64,000 bases of DNA from an uncultured Acidobacteriota bacterium (GTDB taxonomy: Bacteria > Acidobacteriota > Terriglobia > Bryobacterales > Bryobacteraceae), in assembly GCA_902826685.1 (NCBI GenBank), contig CADEFT010000020.1, forward strand, positions 1 through 64,000, written 5' to 3'. Of this stretch, positions 50,874 through 59,993 are shown one piece after another; within the stretch, counting starts at the first letter, position 1; every line of letters starts with the position of its first letter. Made by a program: the position numbers and the translations under genes. The notes under the pieces are model-generated. The model ran no database searches and was not told the origin of the DNA. It saw only the letters and a list, made by a program, of their open reading frames with translations.

Positions 50874-53204
50874 ATGAATCTCGACCTGTTTGCCGACACT
50901 TCCTCCATTGTTCATCGCCCTTCTCTCGAAGCCGTCTTGCGCCGGTTTCAGGAATGGATGGGCCATCCCAATTCCCCGGTTCGCACCATTCGCCACCTTC
51001 CCGCGCAGCCGGCCCGCTTTGTCGAGATTCCTTCCGGTGCGGACACGCGGCTGGTGCAGGCGCTGGAGGCGCGGGGCATCCGCAGCCTCTACAGTCATCA
51101 GGGCGAGGCGTTCACAAATGCGTCTGCCGGACGTAACGTGGTTGTGGTAACGCCCACCGCCAGCGGCAAGACTCTCTGTTACAACCTGCCCGTTCTGAAC
51201 CGGATCGCCGCCGACCCCGGAGCGCGCGCCTTCTACCTGTTTCCCACCAAGGCTCTGGCCGAGGATCAACTGCACGAATTCAAGGCGATCACCGACGCCA
51301 TGGGCACCGGGATCCGCGCGTTCACCTACGATGGCGACACGCCGCAGGATGCGCGCAAGTCGATCCGGGAACGCGCCAACGTGGCCCTCACCAATCCCGA
51401 CATGCTGCACAGCGGCATTCTGCCGCAGCATACCAAGTGGGCCAAATTTTTCGAGAACCTGCGCTACGTCGTCATCGACGAACTGCACTACTATCGCGGC
51501 GTGTATGGCAGCCATCTGGCCAACATCCTGCGGAGGCTGCGGCGCATCTGCGAGTTCTATGGATCGAAGCCGCAATTTCTCTGTTCTTCGGCGACCATCG
51601 CCAATCCCAAGGAACTGGCCGAAGCGTTGACCGGCGAGCCCTTCGAACTGGTGAATTCGAGCGGCGCGCCCAGCGGCGAGAAGTACATCGTCTTTTACAA
51701 CCCGCCGGTGGTCAACGCCGAACTGGGGATCCGCCGCGGCTACCTGCATGAAACGCGTCGCATCGCGGTGGAGCTGATCGACCGCGGCCAGCAAACGCTG
51801 GTGTTTGCCAACAACCGGTTGGCGACCGAGATTCTGATCACCTACTTGAAGGACGCCTGCGAGAAGGGGTTGGCGCCGCCGGGAACGATTCGCGGCTACC
51901 GAGGTGGCTATCTGCCGCGGGAGCGGCGCGAGATTGAACGCAAACTGCGCGATGGCGAAATTCGAGGCGTGGTGGCTACCAACGCGCTCGAACTGGGGAT
52001 CGACATCGGGTCGCTCGATGCGGTGGTGATGGCGGGCTATCCGGGCACGGTGGCTTCGACGTGGCAGCGCTCGGGCCGCGCGGGGCGGCGGCAGAACGCC
52101 TCGCTGGCGGTGATGGTGGCTTCGAGCGCGCCGCTCGATCAATATATCGTCGAACATCCGGAATATTTCTTCGGCCAGCCACCCGAACACGCCCACATCA
52201 ATCCGGACAACTTGGAGATTCTGCTTAGCCACTTGAAATGCGCGGCATTCGAGCTGCCGGTGGCCGACGGGGAAAAGTTCGGCGGCAACGATACGGGGCC
52301 GCTGTGCCAGTTCATCGGGGAACTGGGCCTGCTGCATCATTCGGCGAAGGCGTGGCACTGGACTTCGGACACGTATCCGGCCGACGCGGTGAGCCTGCGC
52401 GCGGTGACCAGCGACAATTTCGTAGTCGTCGATATCACGGCCGAGCCGCGGGTGATCGCCGAGGTGTCGTTTCCCGCCGCGCTGGTGGAGTTGCACGAGA
52501 AAGCGATCTACCTGCACGAAGCCCGCCAGTACCAGGTGGAGAAATTCGACTATGAGCAGCGCAAGGCGTTCGTGCGCCAGGTGGAGTGCGACTACTTCAC
52601 CGACGCCATCGATTACACGCAGGTGAAAGAGATCGACCGCTTTGGCGAGGCTCGGCTGGCGCAGGCCGTCGCCGCGCATGGCGAGGTGAGGGTGAACCGC
52701 CAGATCGTGGGCTTCAAGAAGGTCAAGTTCTACACGATGGAGAACGTGGGGGCGGGGAATCTCTCCATGCCCGAGCAGGAGATGCATACGACGGCGTTCT
52801 GGCTCCATTTTCCGGCGGTGTTCTGGCAGGCGTTTCCCGATATGACGCCGGCGCAGAAGCTGAACGGGCTGACGGGGCTTGGCAATGCGATGCGAGCCCT
52901 TGGCGCCCTGCTGCTGATGTGCGATCCGCGCGACCTGGGCGTGGCGCTGACCGAAGACATCGCCGGGGGTGCGCCGGTCTTTGAGCCGAATCTTTACCTA
53001 TACGACAGCTACCCCGGCGGCATCGGGCAGAGCGAACCGTTGTTCCGGCTGCGGGACCGGCTGCTGAAAGCGGCGGCGGAAATGATCGCCGCGTGCGGTT
53101 GTGAACACGGATGCCCCAGTTGCGTGGGTGCGCCGGGTGAGACGGGAGAAGGCGGCAAGGACGGGGCGCGCCGCATTGCTTCCGCGCTGCTCACAGCGGC
53201 TTAG
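50874..53204 (+). CDS. MrfA/YprA-type DEAD/H helicase with DUF1998
   Basis: The protein has 776 residues. An SF2 helicase core shows Walker A TPTASGKT (93-100), motif II DELH, CSSATIANP, and motif VI STWQRSGRAGRRQ. A C-terminal DUF1998 carries four cysteines (CGCEHGCPSCVG plus the associated turn). MrfA-family helicases repair mitomycin-type DNA cross-links in Bacillus and are common in soil bacteria. The usual partner MrfB (an exonuclease) is not found next to it. The 3' end overlaps the convergent matB-like gene by 14 bp. Confidence 0.93.
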   Translation: MNLDLFADTSSIVHRPSLEAVLRRFQEWMGHPNSPVRTIRHLPAQPARFVEIPSGADTRLVQALEARGIRSLYSHQGEAFTNASAGRNVVVVTPTASGKTLCYNLPVLNRIAADPGARAFYLFPTKALAEDQLHEFKAITDAMGTGIRAFTYDGDTPQDARKSIRERANVALTNPDMLHSGILPQHTKWAKFFENLRYVVIDELHYYRGVYGSHLANILRRLRRICEFYGSKPQFLCSSATIANPKELAEALTGEPFELVNSSGAPSGEKYIVFYNPPVVNAELGIRRGYLHETRRIAVELIDRGQQTLVFANNRLATEILITYLKDACEKGLAPPGTIRGYRGGYLPRERREIERKLRDGEIRGVVATNALELGIDIGSLDAVVMAGYPGTVASTWQRSGRAGRRQNASLAVMVASSAPLDQYIVEHPEYFFGQPPEHAHINPDNLEILLSHLKCAAFELPVADGEKFGGNDTGPLCQFIGELGLLHHSAKAWHWTSDTYPADAVSLRAVTSDNFVVVDITAEPRVIAEVSFPAALVELHEKAIYLHEARQYQVEKFDYEQRKAFVRQVECDYFTDAIDYTQVKEIDRFGEARLAQAVAAHGEVRVNRQIVGFKKVKFYTMENVGAGNLSMPEQEMHTTAFWLHFPAVFWQAFPDMTPAQKLNGLTGLGNAMRALGALLLMCDPRDLGVALTEDIAGGAPVFEPNLYLYDSYPGGIGQSEPLFRLRDRLLKAAAEMIAACGCEHGCPSCVGAPGETGEGGKDGARRIASALLTAA

Positions 53205-54636
53205 GCAGCAGGTGTTTCTGCACTTTGCCGAGCGCATTGCGCGGCAGCTTCTCCACCATGACGAAGGTGCGGGGAATCTTGAAGCTGGCCAGTTTCTCGC
53301 GGCAGCGCTTTTCGAGCTCCACCGCGTCGACTGCCTGGCCGCAGACCAGGTAGGCCACCGGCACTTCGCCGCGCAGGCGATCGGGCTGGGCGGCGACGGC
53401 GGCTTCCTGAACTTCCGGCTGTTCGAGTAGAAACTCTTCGATTTCGCGCGGATAGATGTTGAAGCCGCCGGAAATGATGAGATCGCTTTTCCGGCCGCAG
53501 AGGGTGTAGTAGCCGTCGGGGGAGCGCACGGCGAGGTCGCCGGTCTTGAAGTATCCATCGCGGAAGGAGGCCGCCGTCGCCTCTTCCCGGCGCCAATAAC
53601 CGGGGAACACGTTGGGGCCGCGCAGATACAACTCGCCGGTCTCGCCGTCGGCCACGGGCGCGCCTTCGGCGTTGAGCAGCCGCACCGACAGGCCGGGCAT
53701 CGGCAGGCCGACGCTGCCCGGGCGCCGCTCACCGGCATAAGGATTGCTGGTATTCATCAGCGTTTCGCTCATGCCGTAGCGTTCGAGGATGGTGTGGCCG
53801 AACAAGGCGCGGAAATCTTCGAGCGTCTGGGCGGGCAAAGGCGCCGAGCCACAGACGAACAGCCGCATGCGGCTTCCGATCAGGCGCGCCTCGGCTTCGG
53901 GGATTTCGAGCAGGCGCACGTACATGGTCGGAACGCCGAACAGCAGAGTCGGCTGGAAATCGAGCATCTCGGCGGCCGCTTTCTGGTGTTCGAAGCGTTC
54001 GAGCAAACGCATGCGGCAGCCGCCGATGAGCCAGGCATGCAGCCCGTTGCCCAGGCCGTGGACATGGAACAGCGGCAGGCTGAGCAGCAACCGGTCCGCT
54101 TCGGTGATCTGCCAGCAGGTGAGGATATTCAGCGCATTGACGGCGAAGTTGGTATGGGTGAGCACGGCTCCCTTCGATGTGCCGGTGGTGCCCGAAGTGT
54201 AGATGATGCCGGCGGGGGAATCGCCATCGAGCGCTATCGTTGGGCGGGTGGAAGGGAAGCGGCTGGCGGCTTCGGCCAACTCGCGCGGATTCCACTGCGG
54301 GAGCGCGGTTTCGACGGGGGTTGCGGTGACCAGCGCCGCCGGTTCGGCATCGCCGAGGATGTGGGCGATCTCGCGGCCCCGGTACAGAATATTGATGGGA
54401 ACGAAGATGACGCCCGTCTTGACGCAGGCGAGAAACAGATCGATCATCTCGAGCGAATTGGCCAGATAGACGCACAGGCGGGCGCCCGGTTTCAGGCCGC
54501 GGTCGAGCAGCAGCCACGCCATACGATTGGCGCGCCCGTCGATCTCGCCGAACGTGTATTGGCGGCCTTCGAACTCGAGCGCGATGCGCTCGCGGCGGTT
54601 CACAAACGACAGATCGAACAGGTCATTGAGAGTCAT
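53191..54636 (-). CDS. matB: Malonyl-CoA synthetase-like AMP-forming ligase
   Basis: This ANL-superfamily enzyme has 481 residues from the ATG at 54636. AMP-binding motifs are IIYTSGTTGTSKGAVLTH, the A5-type ERYGMSETLMNTSNPYAGE, FKTGDLAVRSPDGYY and PRNALGKVQKH (C-terminal Lys). The MNTSNPYAGERRPGSVGLPM segment is typical of MatB malonyl-CoA synthetases. It should make malonyl-CoA from malonate, ATP and CoA in the cytoplasm. It lies 8 bp after a MatC-like carrier gene, which supports malonate as the substrate. Confidence 0.88.
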   Translation of the reverse strand: MTLNDLFDLSFVNRRERIALEFEGRQYTFGEIDGRANRMAWLLLDRGLKPGARLCVYLANSLEMIDLFLACVKTGVIFVPINILYRGREIAHILGDAEPAALVTATPVETALPQWNPRELAEAASRFPSTRPTIALDGDSPAGIIYTSGTTGTSKGAVLTHTNFAVNALNILTCWQITEADRLLLSLPLFHVHGLGNGLHAWLIGGCRMRLLERFEHQKAAAEMLDFQPTLLFGVPTMYVRLLEIPEAEARLIGSRMRLFVCGSAPLPAQTLEDFRALFGHTILERYGMSETLMNTSNPYAGERRPGSVGLPMPGLSVRLLNAEGAPVADGETGELYLRGPNVFPGYWRREEATAASFRDGYFKTGDLAVRSPDGYYTLCGRKSDLIISGGFNIYPREIEEFLLEQPEVQEAAVAAQPDRLRGEVPVAYLVCGQAVDAVELEKRCREKLASFKIPRTFVMVEKLPRNALGKVQKHLLPKPL

Positions 54637-54644
54637 GGGAAGTT

Positions 54645-55889
54645 TCAGAACAGGAGCCAGCAAGCCAGCGCGCCCGCCGCCGACATTGCAAAACCCCAGG
54701 CCAGCAGTTTGTTGAAGAGAGAGCGCGCGTCCTCGCCGGGCGGTATCGCAGCCAGGCACAAGGCGCCGATGGTGGATAGCGGCGAGACGTCCACCAGGTG
54801 GCTGCCCACGTTCATGGCCGAAGCGATGGCCAAGGGATCGCCGCCGCCCAGGCGTTCCACCAAGCCTGGGACGGTGGGCAGAAAGGCCGGCAGCACGACA
54901 CCGGAGGTGCTGCTGTAGATGGAGACGACGCCAGTGACGAAGGCTACGACACCGGTGGCCGTCGCGGGCGTGGAGAGCTTCGCCAGAAGACCGCTGAACA
55001 GATCCATGCCGCTGGTTTTTTCGAGCAGCGAGATCAGAATGGTGACGCCGCAGACCATGACGATCACGCTCCAGGGCATCTGGCGGAAGGCGTCCTTGTG
55101 GTTGGCGCAGCCTAGCGCGGCCAGAAGCACCGCGCCCGTGAACGCCGCCATCCCGACGTTGACCTTGAATACCACCGCGCCGATGACGAGTGCGGCGATC
55201 ACGGCGGTGGTGATCCAGTGGCGGGCTTCGAAGGGTTCCTGCCTTTCGCCGCCGCCGGCATCGAAGCTTCGCCGGAACAGCTTCCAGCCGCCCAGCAGAA
55301 AATAGCCGCCGAAGGCCACGGCGGCGTGGGCGAGCAGATTGTTGCGATAGGTGAGCCACTCCGCGCCGGGCATGCCGATTTTGGCCATCAGGTTGTTGAC
55401 GATGATACCGGTGGGGGCGAATGGGGAAAGCGAACCGGCGTTGGCGCCGTTGCCGACCATGATGGCCATCAGAAAGGCGGGAATGCCGGCGCGCCCGGCC
55501 ACGCGCATCGCCATGGGGGCCATCAGGGCGGCGGTGGAAATGTTGCCGGGTCCAATGGTCGCAAGACCGGCGGCCAGTAGAAAGAACATCACCGGGATCC
55601 ATCCGGCGTTGCCGCGGCACAGCTTCACGGATCGATGCGCGATGCGTTCGAGGGTGCCGTTGTTCTGGGCTTGGGCGAACAGCATGGTGACGCCCGCCAG
55701 CGTGAGGAACAGCGAAACGGGAAAGCCCGCCATCAAAGCTTCCACCTTGACGCCGCCGACGACTACGCCCACGACCCAGGCGAGGGCAATGGCGAGCACC
55801 CCTACGTTCATCTCACTGACGCAACTGACGACGATGGCGATTGCCAGGGCGGCAAGAGACAGAGAACCCAGGTGCGCGGAGGGAAGCAA
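54645..55889 (-). CDS. matC: MatC-like dicarboxylate (malonate) carrier
   Basis: This inner-membrane protein has 414 residues and about eleven spans. The N-terminal region (VSCVSEMNVGVLAIALAWVV, then GFPVSLFLTLAGVTMLFAQA) is typical of the MatC_N domain. Inner motifs GPGNISTAALMAPM and VGNGANAGSLSPFAPTGIIV match the DASS/arsenical-type permease clan. It would import malonate for the MatB enzyme encoded 8 bp downstream. It is divergent from the aminotransferase gene by 38 bp. Confidence 0.85.
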   Translation of the reverse strand: MLPSAHLGSLSLAALAIAIVVSCVSEMNVGVLAIALAWVVGVVVGGVKVEALMAGFPVSLFLTLAGVTMLFAQAQNNGTLERIAHRSVKLCRGNAGWIPVMFFLLAAGLATIGPGNISTAALMAPMAMRVAGRAGIPAFLMAIMVGNGANAGSLSPFAPTGIIVNNLMAKIGMPGAEWLTYRNNLLAHAAVAFGGYFLLGGWKLFRRSFDAGGGERQEPFEARHWITTAVIAALVIGAVVFKVNVGMAAFTGAVLLAALGCANHKDAFRQMPWSVIVMVCGVTILISLLEKTSGMDLFSGLLAKLSTPATATGVVAFVTGVVSIYSSTSGVVLPAFLPTVPGLVERLGGGDPLAIASAMNVGSHLVDVSPLSTIGALCLAAIPPGEDARSLFNKLLAWGFAMSAAGALACWLLF

Positions 55890-55927
55890 AGACGCTATTA
55901 GACCATACCTCTGTTATTCTTTTTGAA

Positions 55928-57121
55928 ATGCCTGCCGTCGCCACGTCCCGCTCGCAGCGGTTGCAGTTTTTGAAGCCGACGGCCGTGAATTCGATTCTGG
56001 CCGAGGTTCGCCAGGCGCAGGAGCGCGGGGTGAAACCGGTCTCGCTGATGCGCGGCGAGCCCGATCTGAAAACACCGGCCCACATCGTGGAAGCATGCGT
56101 GGAAGCGCTGCGCAACGGCCGCACCGGATATCCCGATAACCGGGGAGAAATGGCGCTGCGGCTGGCCGTGGCGGCCAAGCTCCACCGCGACAATTCCCTC
56201 ACGTTCGACGCGGGCACGGAGATTCTGGTCACGCCGGGCGCGACGTTTGGCATTTACGCCATTCTCACGACGCTGTTGAATGAAGGCGACGCGGTGATGC
56301 TGCCCGATCCCGTTTACGACGCCTATCAATCGCCGGTGCGTCTGGCCGGAGGCGAGGTGCGGCCGGTATCCTCGCGCATCGTCGAGGGACGATTCGAACT
56401 GACCGTCGAGGCGCTCGAAAAGGCCTGGACTCCGGCGGCGAAAGCGTTGCTGCTCAATACGCCCTGGAATCCGGTGGGCACGGTAATGACGCGCGAGGAA
56501 CTGCGGGGCATCGCCGGTTTCTGCGAGCGCCGCAACCTGGTGCTGATCAGCGACGAAATCTACGAAGCCATTACCTACGATGGCGCCCGGCACGTTTCGC
56601 CGCTCGCGGCCGAGCCGGCACTGCGGGAGCGCTTTGTGCTGGTGAACGCGCTATCGAAGACCTATTCGATGCCTGGCTGGCGGGTGGGCTATTGCGCCGG
56701 GCCCGCCGCGTTGATCCAGTCGATGTTTCTGGTGCTGCAGCAATCGAGCCGCGGGCCGGCGACGTTCGCGCAGGATGCGGCGGTGGCGGCGCTTGCCGGG
56801 CCTCATGTCTGCGTGGAGGAGATGCGCGGCGAATACACGCGGCGGCGGGCGCAGGTTCTGGCCGCGCTCGATGGAATTGCGGGCGTGAAGGCCATGCCGC
56901 CCGAGGGCGGATTCTTCGCCATGGTGGACGTGAGCGGCCTGGGTTTGCCTTCGAACACGATCCGCCAGCGCCTGCTGAACGAACATGGCGTGGTGGTGGT
57001 GCATGGCGCCGCTTATGGGCCGGCGGCCGAGGGCACGCTGCGCGTTTCCTTCGCCAGCGGCGGGGAAGTGCTGGCGGGCGGACTCAAACGGCTGCGCGAA
57101 GGATTGGAACGGATTCGATGA
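55928..57121 (+). CDS. Class I/II PLP-dependent aminotransferase
   Basis: This fold type I aminotransferase has 397 residues from the ATG at 55928. Landmarks are YPDNRGEMALRLAVAAKL, VTPGATFGIYAILTTLL, LLNTPWNPVGTVMTREEL, LISDEIYEAITYDG and ALSKTYSMPGWRVGY, with the PLP lysine in SKT. The group includes AspC-like and arginine:pyruvate-type enzymes, and the exact donor is not visible. It overlaps the dehydrogenase gene by 4 bp. A 2-oxoacid product or substrate shared with that enzyme is a reasonable inference. Confidence 0.9.
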   Translation: MPAVATSRSQRLQFLKPTAVNSILAEVRQAQERGVKPVSLMRGEPDLKTPAHIVEACVEALRNGRTGYPDNRGEMALRLAVAAKLHRDNSLTFDAGTEILVTPGATFGIYAILTTLLNEGDAVMLPDPVYDAYQSPVRLAGGEVRPVSSRIVEGRFELTVEALEKAWTPAAKALLLNTPWNPVGTVMTREELRGIAGFCERRNLVLISDEIYEAITYDGARHVSPLAAEPALRERFVLVNALSKTYSMPGWRVGYCAGPAALIQSMFLVLQQSSRGPATFAQDAAVAALAGPHVCVEEMRGEYTRRRAQVLAALDGIAGVKAMPPEGGFFAMVDVSGLGLPSNTIRQRLLNEHGVVVVHGAAYGPAAEGTLRVSFASGGEVLAGGLKRLREGLERIR

Positions 57122-59979
57122 GTCTGGTGCAACTGGAAGCCGGCGCGAGCCCGATGGAGACGGCCCTGCGCTCGGCGGTTTCCGGCGAAGTGCGATTCGA
57201 TAAAATCACGCGCGCCCTCTACTCCACCGACGCCAGCGTCTATCAAATTGAGCCCGCGGGTGTGGTGATCGCGCGCAACCGCGAGGACATTATCCGCGCC
57301 GCCGCCATCTGCCGCGAGCATCGGGTTCCGCTCACCATGCGCGGCGGCGGCACGTCGCAGGCAGGCCAGGCCATCGGCGACGGGCTGCAGATCGACACGT
57401 CGAAGTACTACAACCGGCTGCTCGAACTCAATGCCGCCGAGCGGTGGGCGCGGGTGGAACCGGGCATCGTACTCGATGAACTGAACGCGCAACTGGCCGC
57501 GCATGGGCTGCGCTTTGCGCCCGATATCTCCACCGCCAGCCGCGCCACGGTGGGCGGCATGATGGCCAATAACTCGGCCGGCGCGCGCAGCGTTCTTTAC
57601 GGCAAGACCATCGATCACGTGCTGGAACAAACGGTGCTGCTGGCCGATGGCAGCATCGCGCATTTCCGTGAAATGCCGCGGAGCGAAGTGCCCACGGGCG
57701 ATTCGCTCGAAGCGGCGTGTTACCGCACGGTGCTCGGTTTGGCGGCCCGCCATGCGGCCGAGATTGAACGGCGCTATCCGAAGATCCTGCGCCGCGTGGG
57801 CGGCTACAACCTGGACGAATTCCGCGACCCGTCGCGCGCGGTGAATCTGGCCAGGATCATGGTGGGTTCGGAGGGCACTCTGGGCGTGGTGCTCGAAGCC
57901 AAGTTGAAGCTGGTTCCGCTGCCGAAGGCGAAGGCGGTGATGGTGATTGAATTCGCCGAGTTGCTGGAGTCGCTGGCGGCGACGCCGGTGATTCTCACGC
58001 ACGGCCCGTCGGCGGTGGAGGTGATGGACCGGGCCATTCTCGCCAATACCGCCCAGAATCCGGCGCTGGAACGGTTGAAGCGGACGTTCATCAAAGGCGA
58101 GCCGGGCTCGACGCTGTGCGTGGAGTTTTACGCCGATCGCAAGGAAGATCTGCCCCCGCGTCTGGAAGCTCTGGAGCGCGACCTGCGGGGCAGAGGCTTC
58201 GGATACGCGTGGCATCCGGAAACGGGTCCGGCGCAGCAGCAGATCTGGAGTTTGCGGGAAGCGGCGCTCGGTCTTTCGATGGCGGTGAAGGAAGACGCCA
58301 AGTCGATTTCCTTCGTTGAAGACACCGCCGTTGCTCCGGAGAAGCTGCGCGATTTCATTGCGCGGTTCCTGGAAGTGATCGGCAAGCACGGCACGACGGC
58401 CGGCATCTACGCGCATGCTTCGGTGGGCTGCCTGCATGTGCGGCCCGTGGTCAACATGAAGACCGAAGAGGGCGTGCGGAAATTCGAAGCGATCGCGCAG
58501 GACGTGGCGGATCTGGTGCTGGAGTTCGGCGGCGCGCTTTCGGGCGAGCATGGCGACGGGCTGGTGCGCAGTCCGTTCATGCGGCAAATGTTCGGGCCGG
58601 AGTTGTATGAAGCTTTCCGGGAAATCAAACGCACCTTCGATCCGCACAATTTGTTCAATCCCGGCAAGATCGTGGATGCGCCGCCGCTGACGTCGAACCT
58701 GCGTTTCGGAGCGGGCTATCGCGCGGCGAATCCAAAGACCTGGTTCGACTATTCGGAATGGGGGGGACTGGCGGGCGCGGTGGAAATGTGCAGCGGCGTG
58801 GGCGCCTGCCGCAAGAAACTGAGCGGCACCATGTGCCCTTCCTATATGGCGACGCGAGACGAAGCGGACTCGACGCGCGGACGCGCCAATACGCTGCGCC
58901 TGGCCATGACGGGCAAGCTGGGGGAAGCGGGCCTCGGCGATCACGGCGTGAAACAGGTGTTGAGCCTTTGCCTGGAATGCCGGGCGTGCAAGGCGGAATG
59001 TCCGGTGGGTGTGGACATGGCGCGGTTCAAGAGCGAGTTTCTCGCCGATTTTTATGGGCGCCACGGAACGCCGGCGAAAGCGAGAGTGCTGGGGAACGTG
59101 CATCGCATGGCGGTTTGGGGCAGCCGGTTCGCTCCGGTGTCGAACTGGATTGCGGGCAGCGCGCCGGCGCGGTGGCTGAACCAGTCGCTATTGGGAATCG
59201 ACGCGCGGAGGCCGGTGCCGAAGTGGCGCCGCGATACGCTGCTCGGGACGGCGCTGAGCGCCTACAATCCTTCCGTCACGCTTTTCGCCGATACTTTTAC
59301 CAACCACTACGATCCGCAAATCGGCAAGGCGGCCATTCGGATTCTCGAACGGGCGGGCCACTCCGTTGGACTGACACGTCCAGCCTGTTGCGGCCGTCCG
59401 CTGATTTCGCAGGGCCTGTTGAAGGACGCCGCCGTTCAGGCAGCCAAACTTACCGCCGGGCTTCATCCTTTGATCAAGCGGGGGCAGAAGATCCTGTTCT
59501 GCGAGCCCAGTTGCCTGTCGGCCGTCAAGGAAGATATCCCGGATCTGCTGCGCGGCGTGGGGCGTGAAATGGCGCGCGAAGTGGCGGCGGCGAGCATGCT
59601 GTTTGAAGACTTCGCTTCGGCCTTGAACCTGACGGTTCGCCCGGGGCCGAAGCGGATTCTGTTGCACGGCCATTGCCACCAAAAATCGATGGGGCTGCTG
59701 CGGGCGACGCAATCGCTGCTGGCCAAGATTCCCGAAGCGGCGGTCGTCGATCTGGACGCGGGCTGCTGCGGCATGGCGGGCTCGTTCGGGTACGCCAAGG
59801 ATCATTACGAGGTTTCACGCGATATCGCCGGGCGGAAGCTGCTGCCGGCGATCGAGGCGATGGATGCGGAGACGGATGTGCTGGTGGCGCCTGGAACGTC
59901 TTGCCGTCACCAGGTGTCGGACCTGGCCGGGCACCGCGCGGTCCACCCGGCGGTACTGATCGAGTCTTTGATGCGTTGA
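57118..59979 (+). CDS. FAD-linked and Fe-S 2-hydroxyacid dehydrogenase (D-lactate/D-2-hydroxyglutarate type)
   Basis: The protein has 953 residues. The N-terminal FAD-binding type 4 domain shows LTMRGGGTSQAGQAIGDGLQ, ATVGGMMANNSAGARSVLYG and MVGSEGTLGVVLEAKLKL. The C-terminal part has ferredoxin-type cysteines (CSGVGACRKKLSGTMC at about 556 and CLECRACKAECPVG at about 621) and CCG domains (CCGRPLISQG, CHQKSMGLLRATQ, CCGMAGSFGY). It is like YdiJ and large D-lactate dehydrogenases. It should oxidise a D-2-hydroxyacid and pass electrons to quinone. It starts in the stop codon of the aminotransferase gene. Confidence 0.93.
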   Translation: MSLVQLEAGASPMETALRSAVSGEVRFDKITRALYSTDASVYQIEPAGVVIARNREDIIRAAAICREHRVPLTMRGGGTSQAGQAIGDGLQIDTSKYYNRLLELNAAERWARVEPGIVLDELNAQLAAHGLRFAPDISTASRATVGGMMANNSAGARSVLYGKTIDHVLEQTVLLADGSIAHFREMPRSEVPTGDSLEAACYRTVLGLAARHAAEIERRYPKILRRVGGYNLDEFRDPSRAVNLARIMVGSEGTLGVVLEAKLKLVPLPKAKAVMVIEFAELLESLAATPVILTHGPSAVEVMDRAILANTAQNPALERLKRTFIKGEPGSTLCVEFYADRKEDLPPRLEALERDLRGRGFGYAWHPETGPAQQQIWSLREAALGLSMAVKEDAKSISFVEDTAVAPEKLRDFIARFLEVIGKHGTTAGIYAHASVGCLHVRPVVNMKTEEGVRKFEAIAQDVADLVLEFGGALSGEHGDGLVRSPFMRQMFGPELYEAFREIKRTFDPHNLFNPGKIVDAPPLTSNLRFGAGYRAANPKTWFDYSEWGGLAGAVEMCSGVGACRKKLSGTMCPSYMATRDEADSTRGRANTLRLAMTGKLGEAGLGDHGVKQVLSLCLECRACKAECPVGVDMARFKSEFLADFYGRHGTPAKARVLGNVHRMAVWGSRFAPVSNWIAGSAPARWLNQSLLGIDARRPVPKWRRDTLLGTALSAYNPSVTLFADTFTNHYDPQIGKAAIRILERAGHSVGLTRPACCGRPLISQGLLKDAAVQAAKLTAGLHPLIKRGQKILFCEPSCLSAVKEDIPDLLRGVGREMAREVAAASMLFEDFASALNLTVRPGPKRILLHGHCHQKSMGLLRATQSLLAKIPEAAVVDLDAGCCGMAGSFGYAKDHYEVSRDIAGRKLLPAIEAMDAETDVLVAPGTSCRHQVSDLAGHRAVHPAVLIESLMR

Positions 59980-59993
59980 CGAGGTTTCCAAAC

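Noticed and set aside
53191..55620. An 809-codon minus-strand frame joining MatC and MatB regions
   Set aside because: The upstream half is an out-of-frame reading of the MatC gene. The true ligase starts at the ATG at 54636.
56692..59979. A 1095-codon frame starting inside the aminotransferase gene
   Set aside because: The first 140 or so codons overlap the aminotransferase in another frame. The dehydrogenase begins at the ATG at 57118, coupled to the aminotransferase stop.
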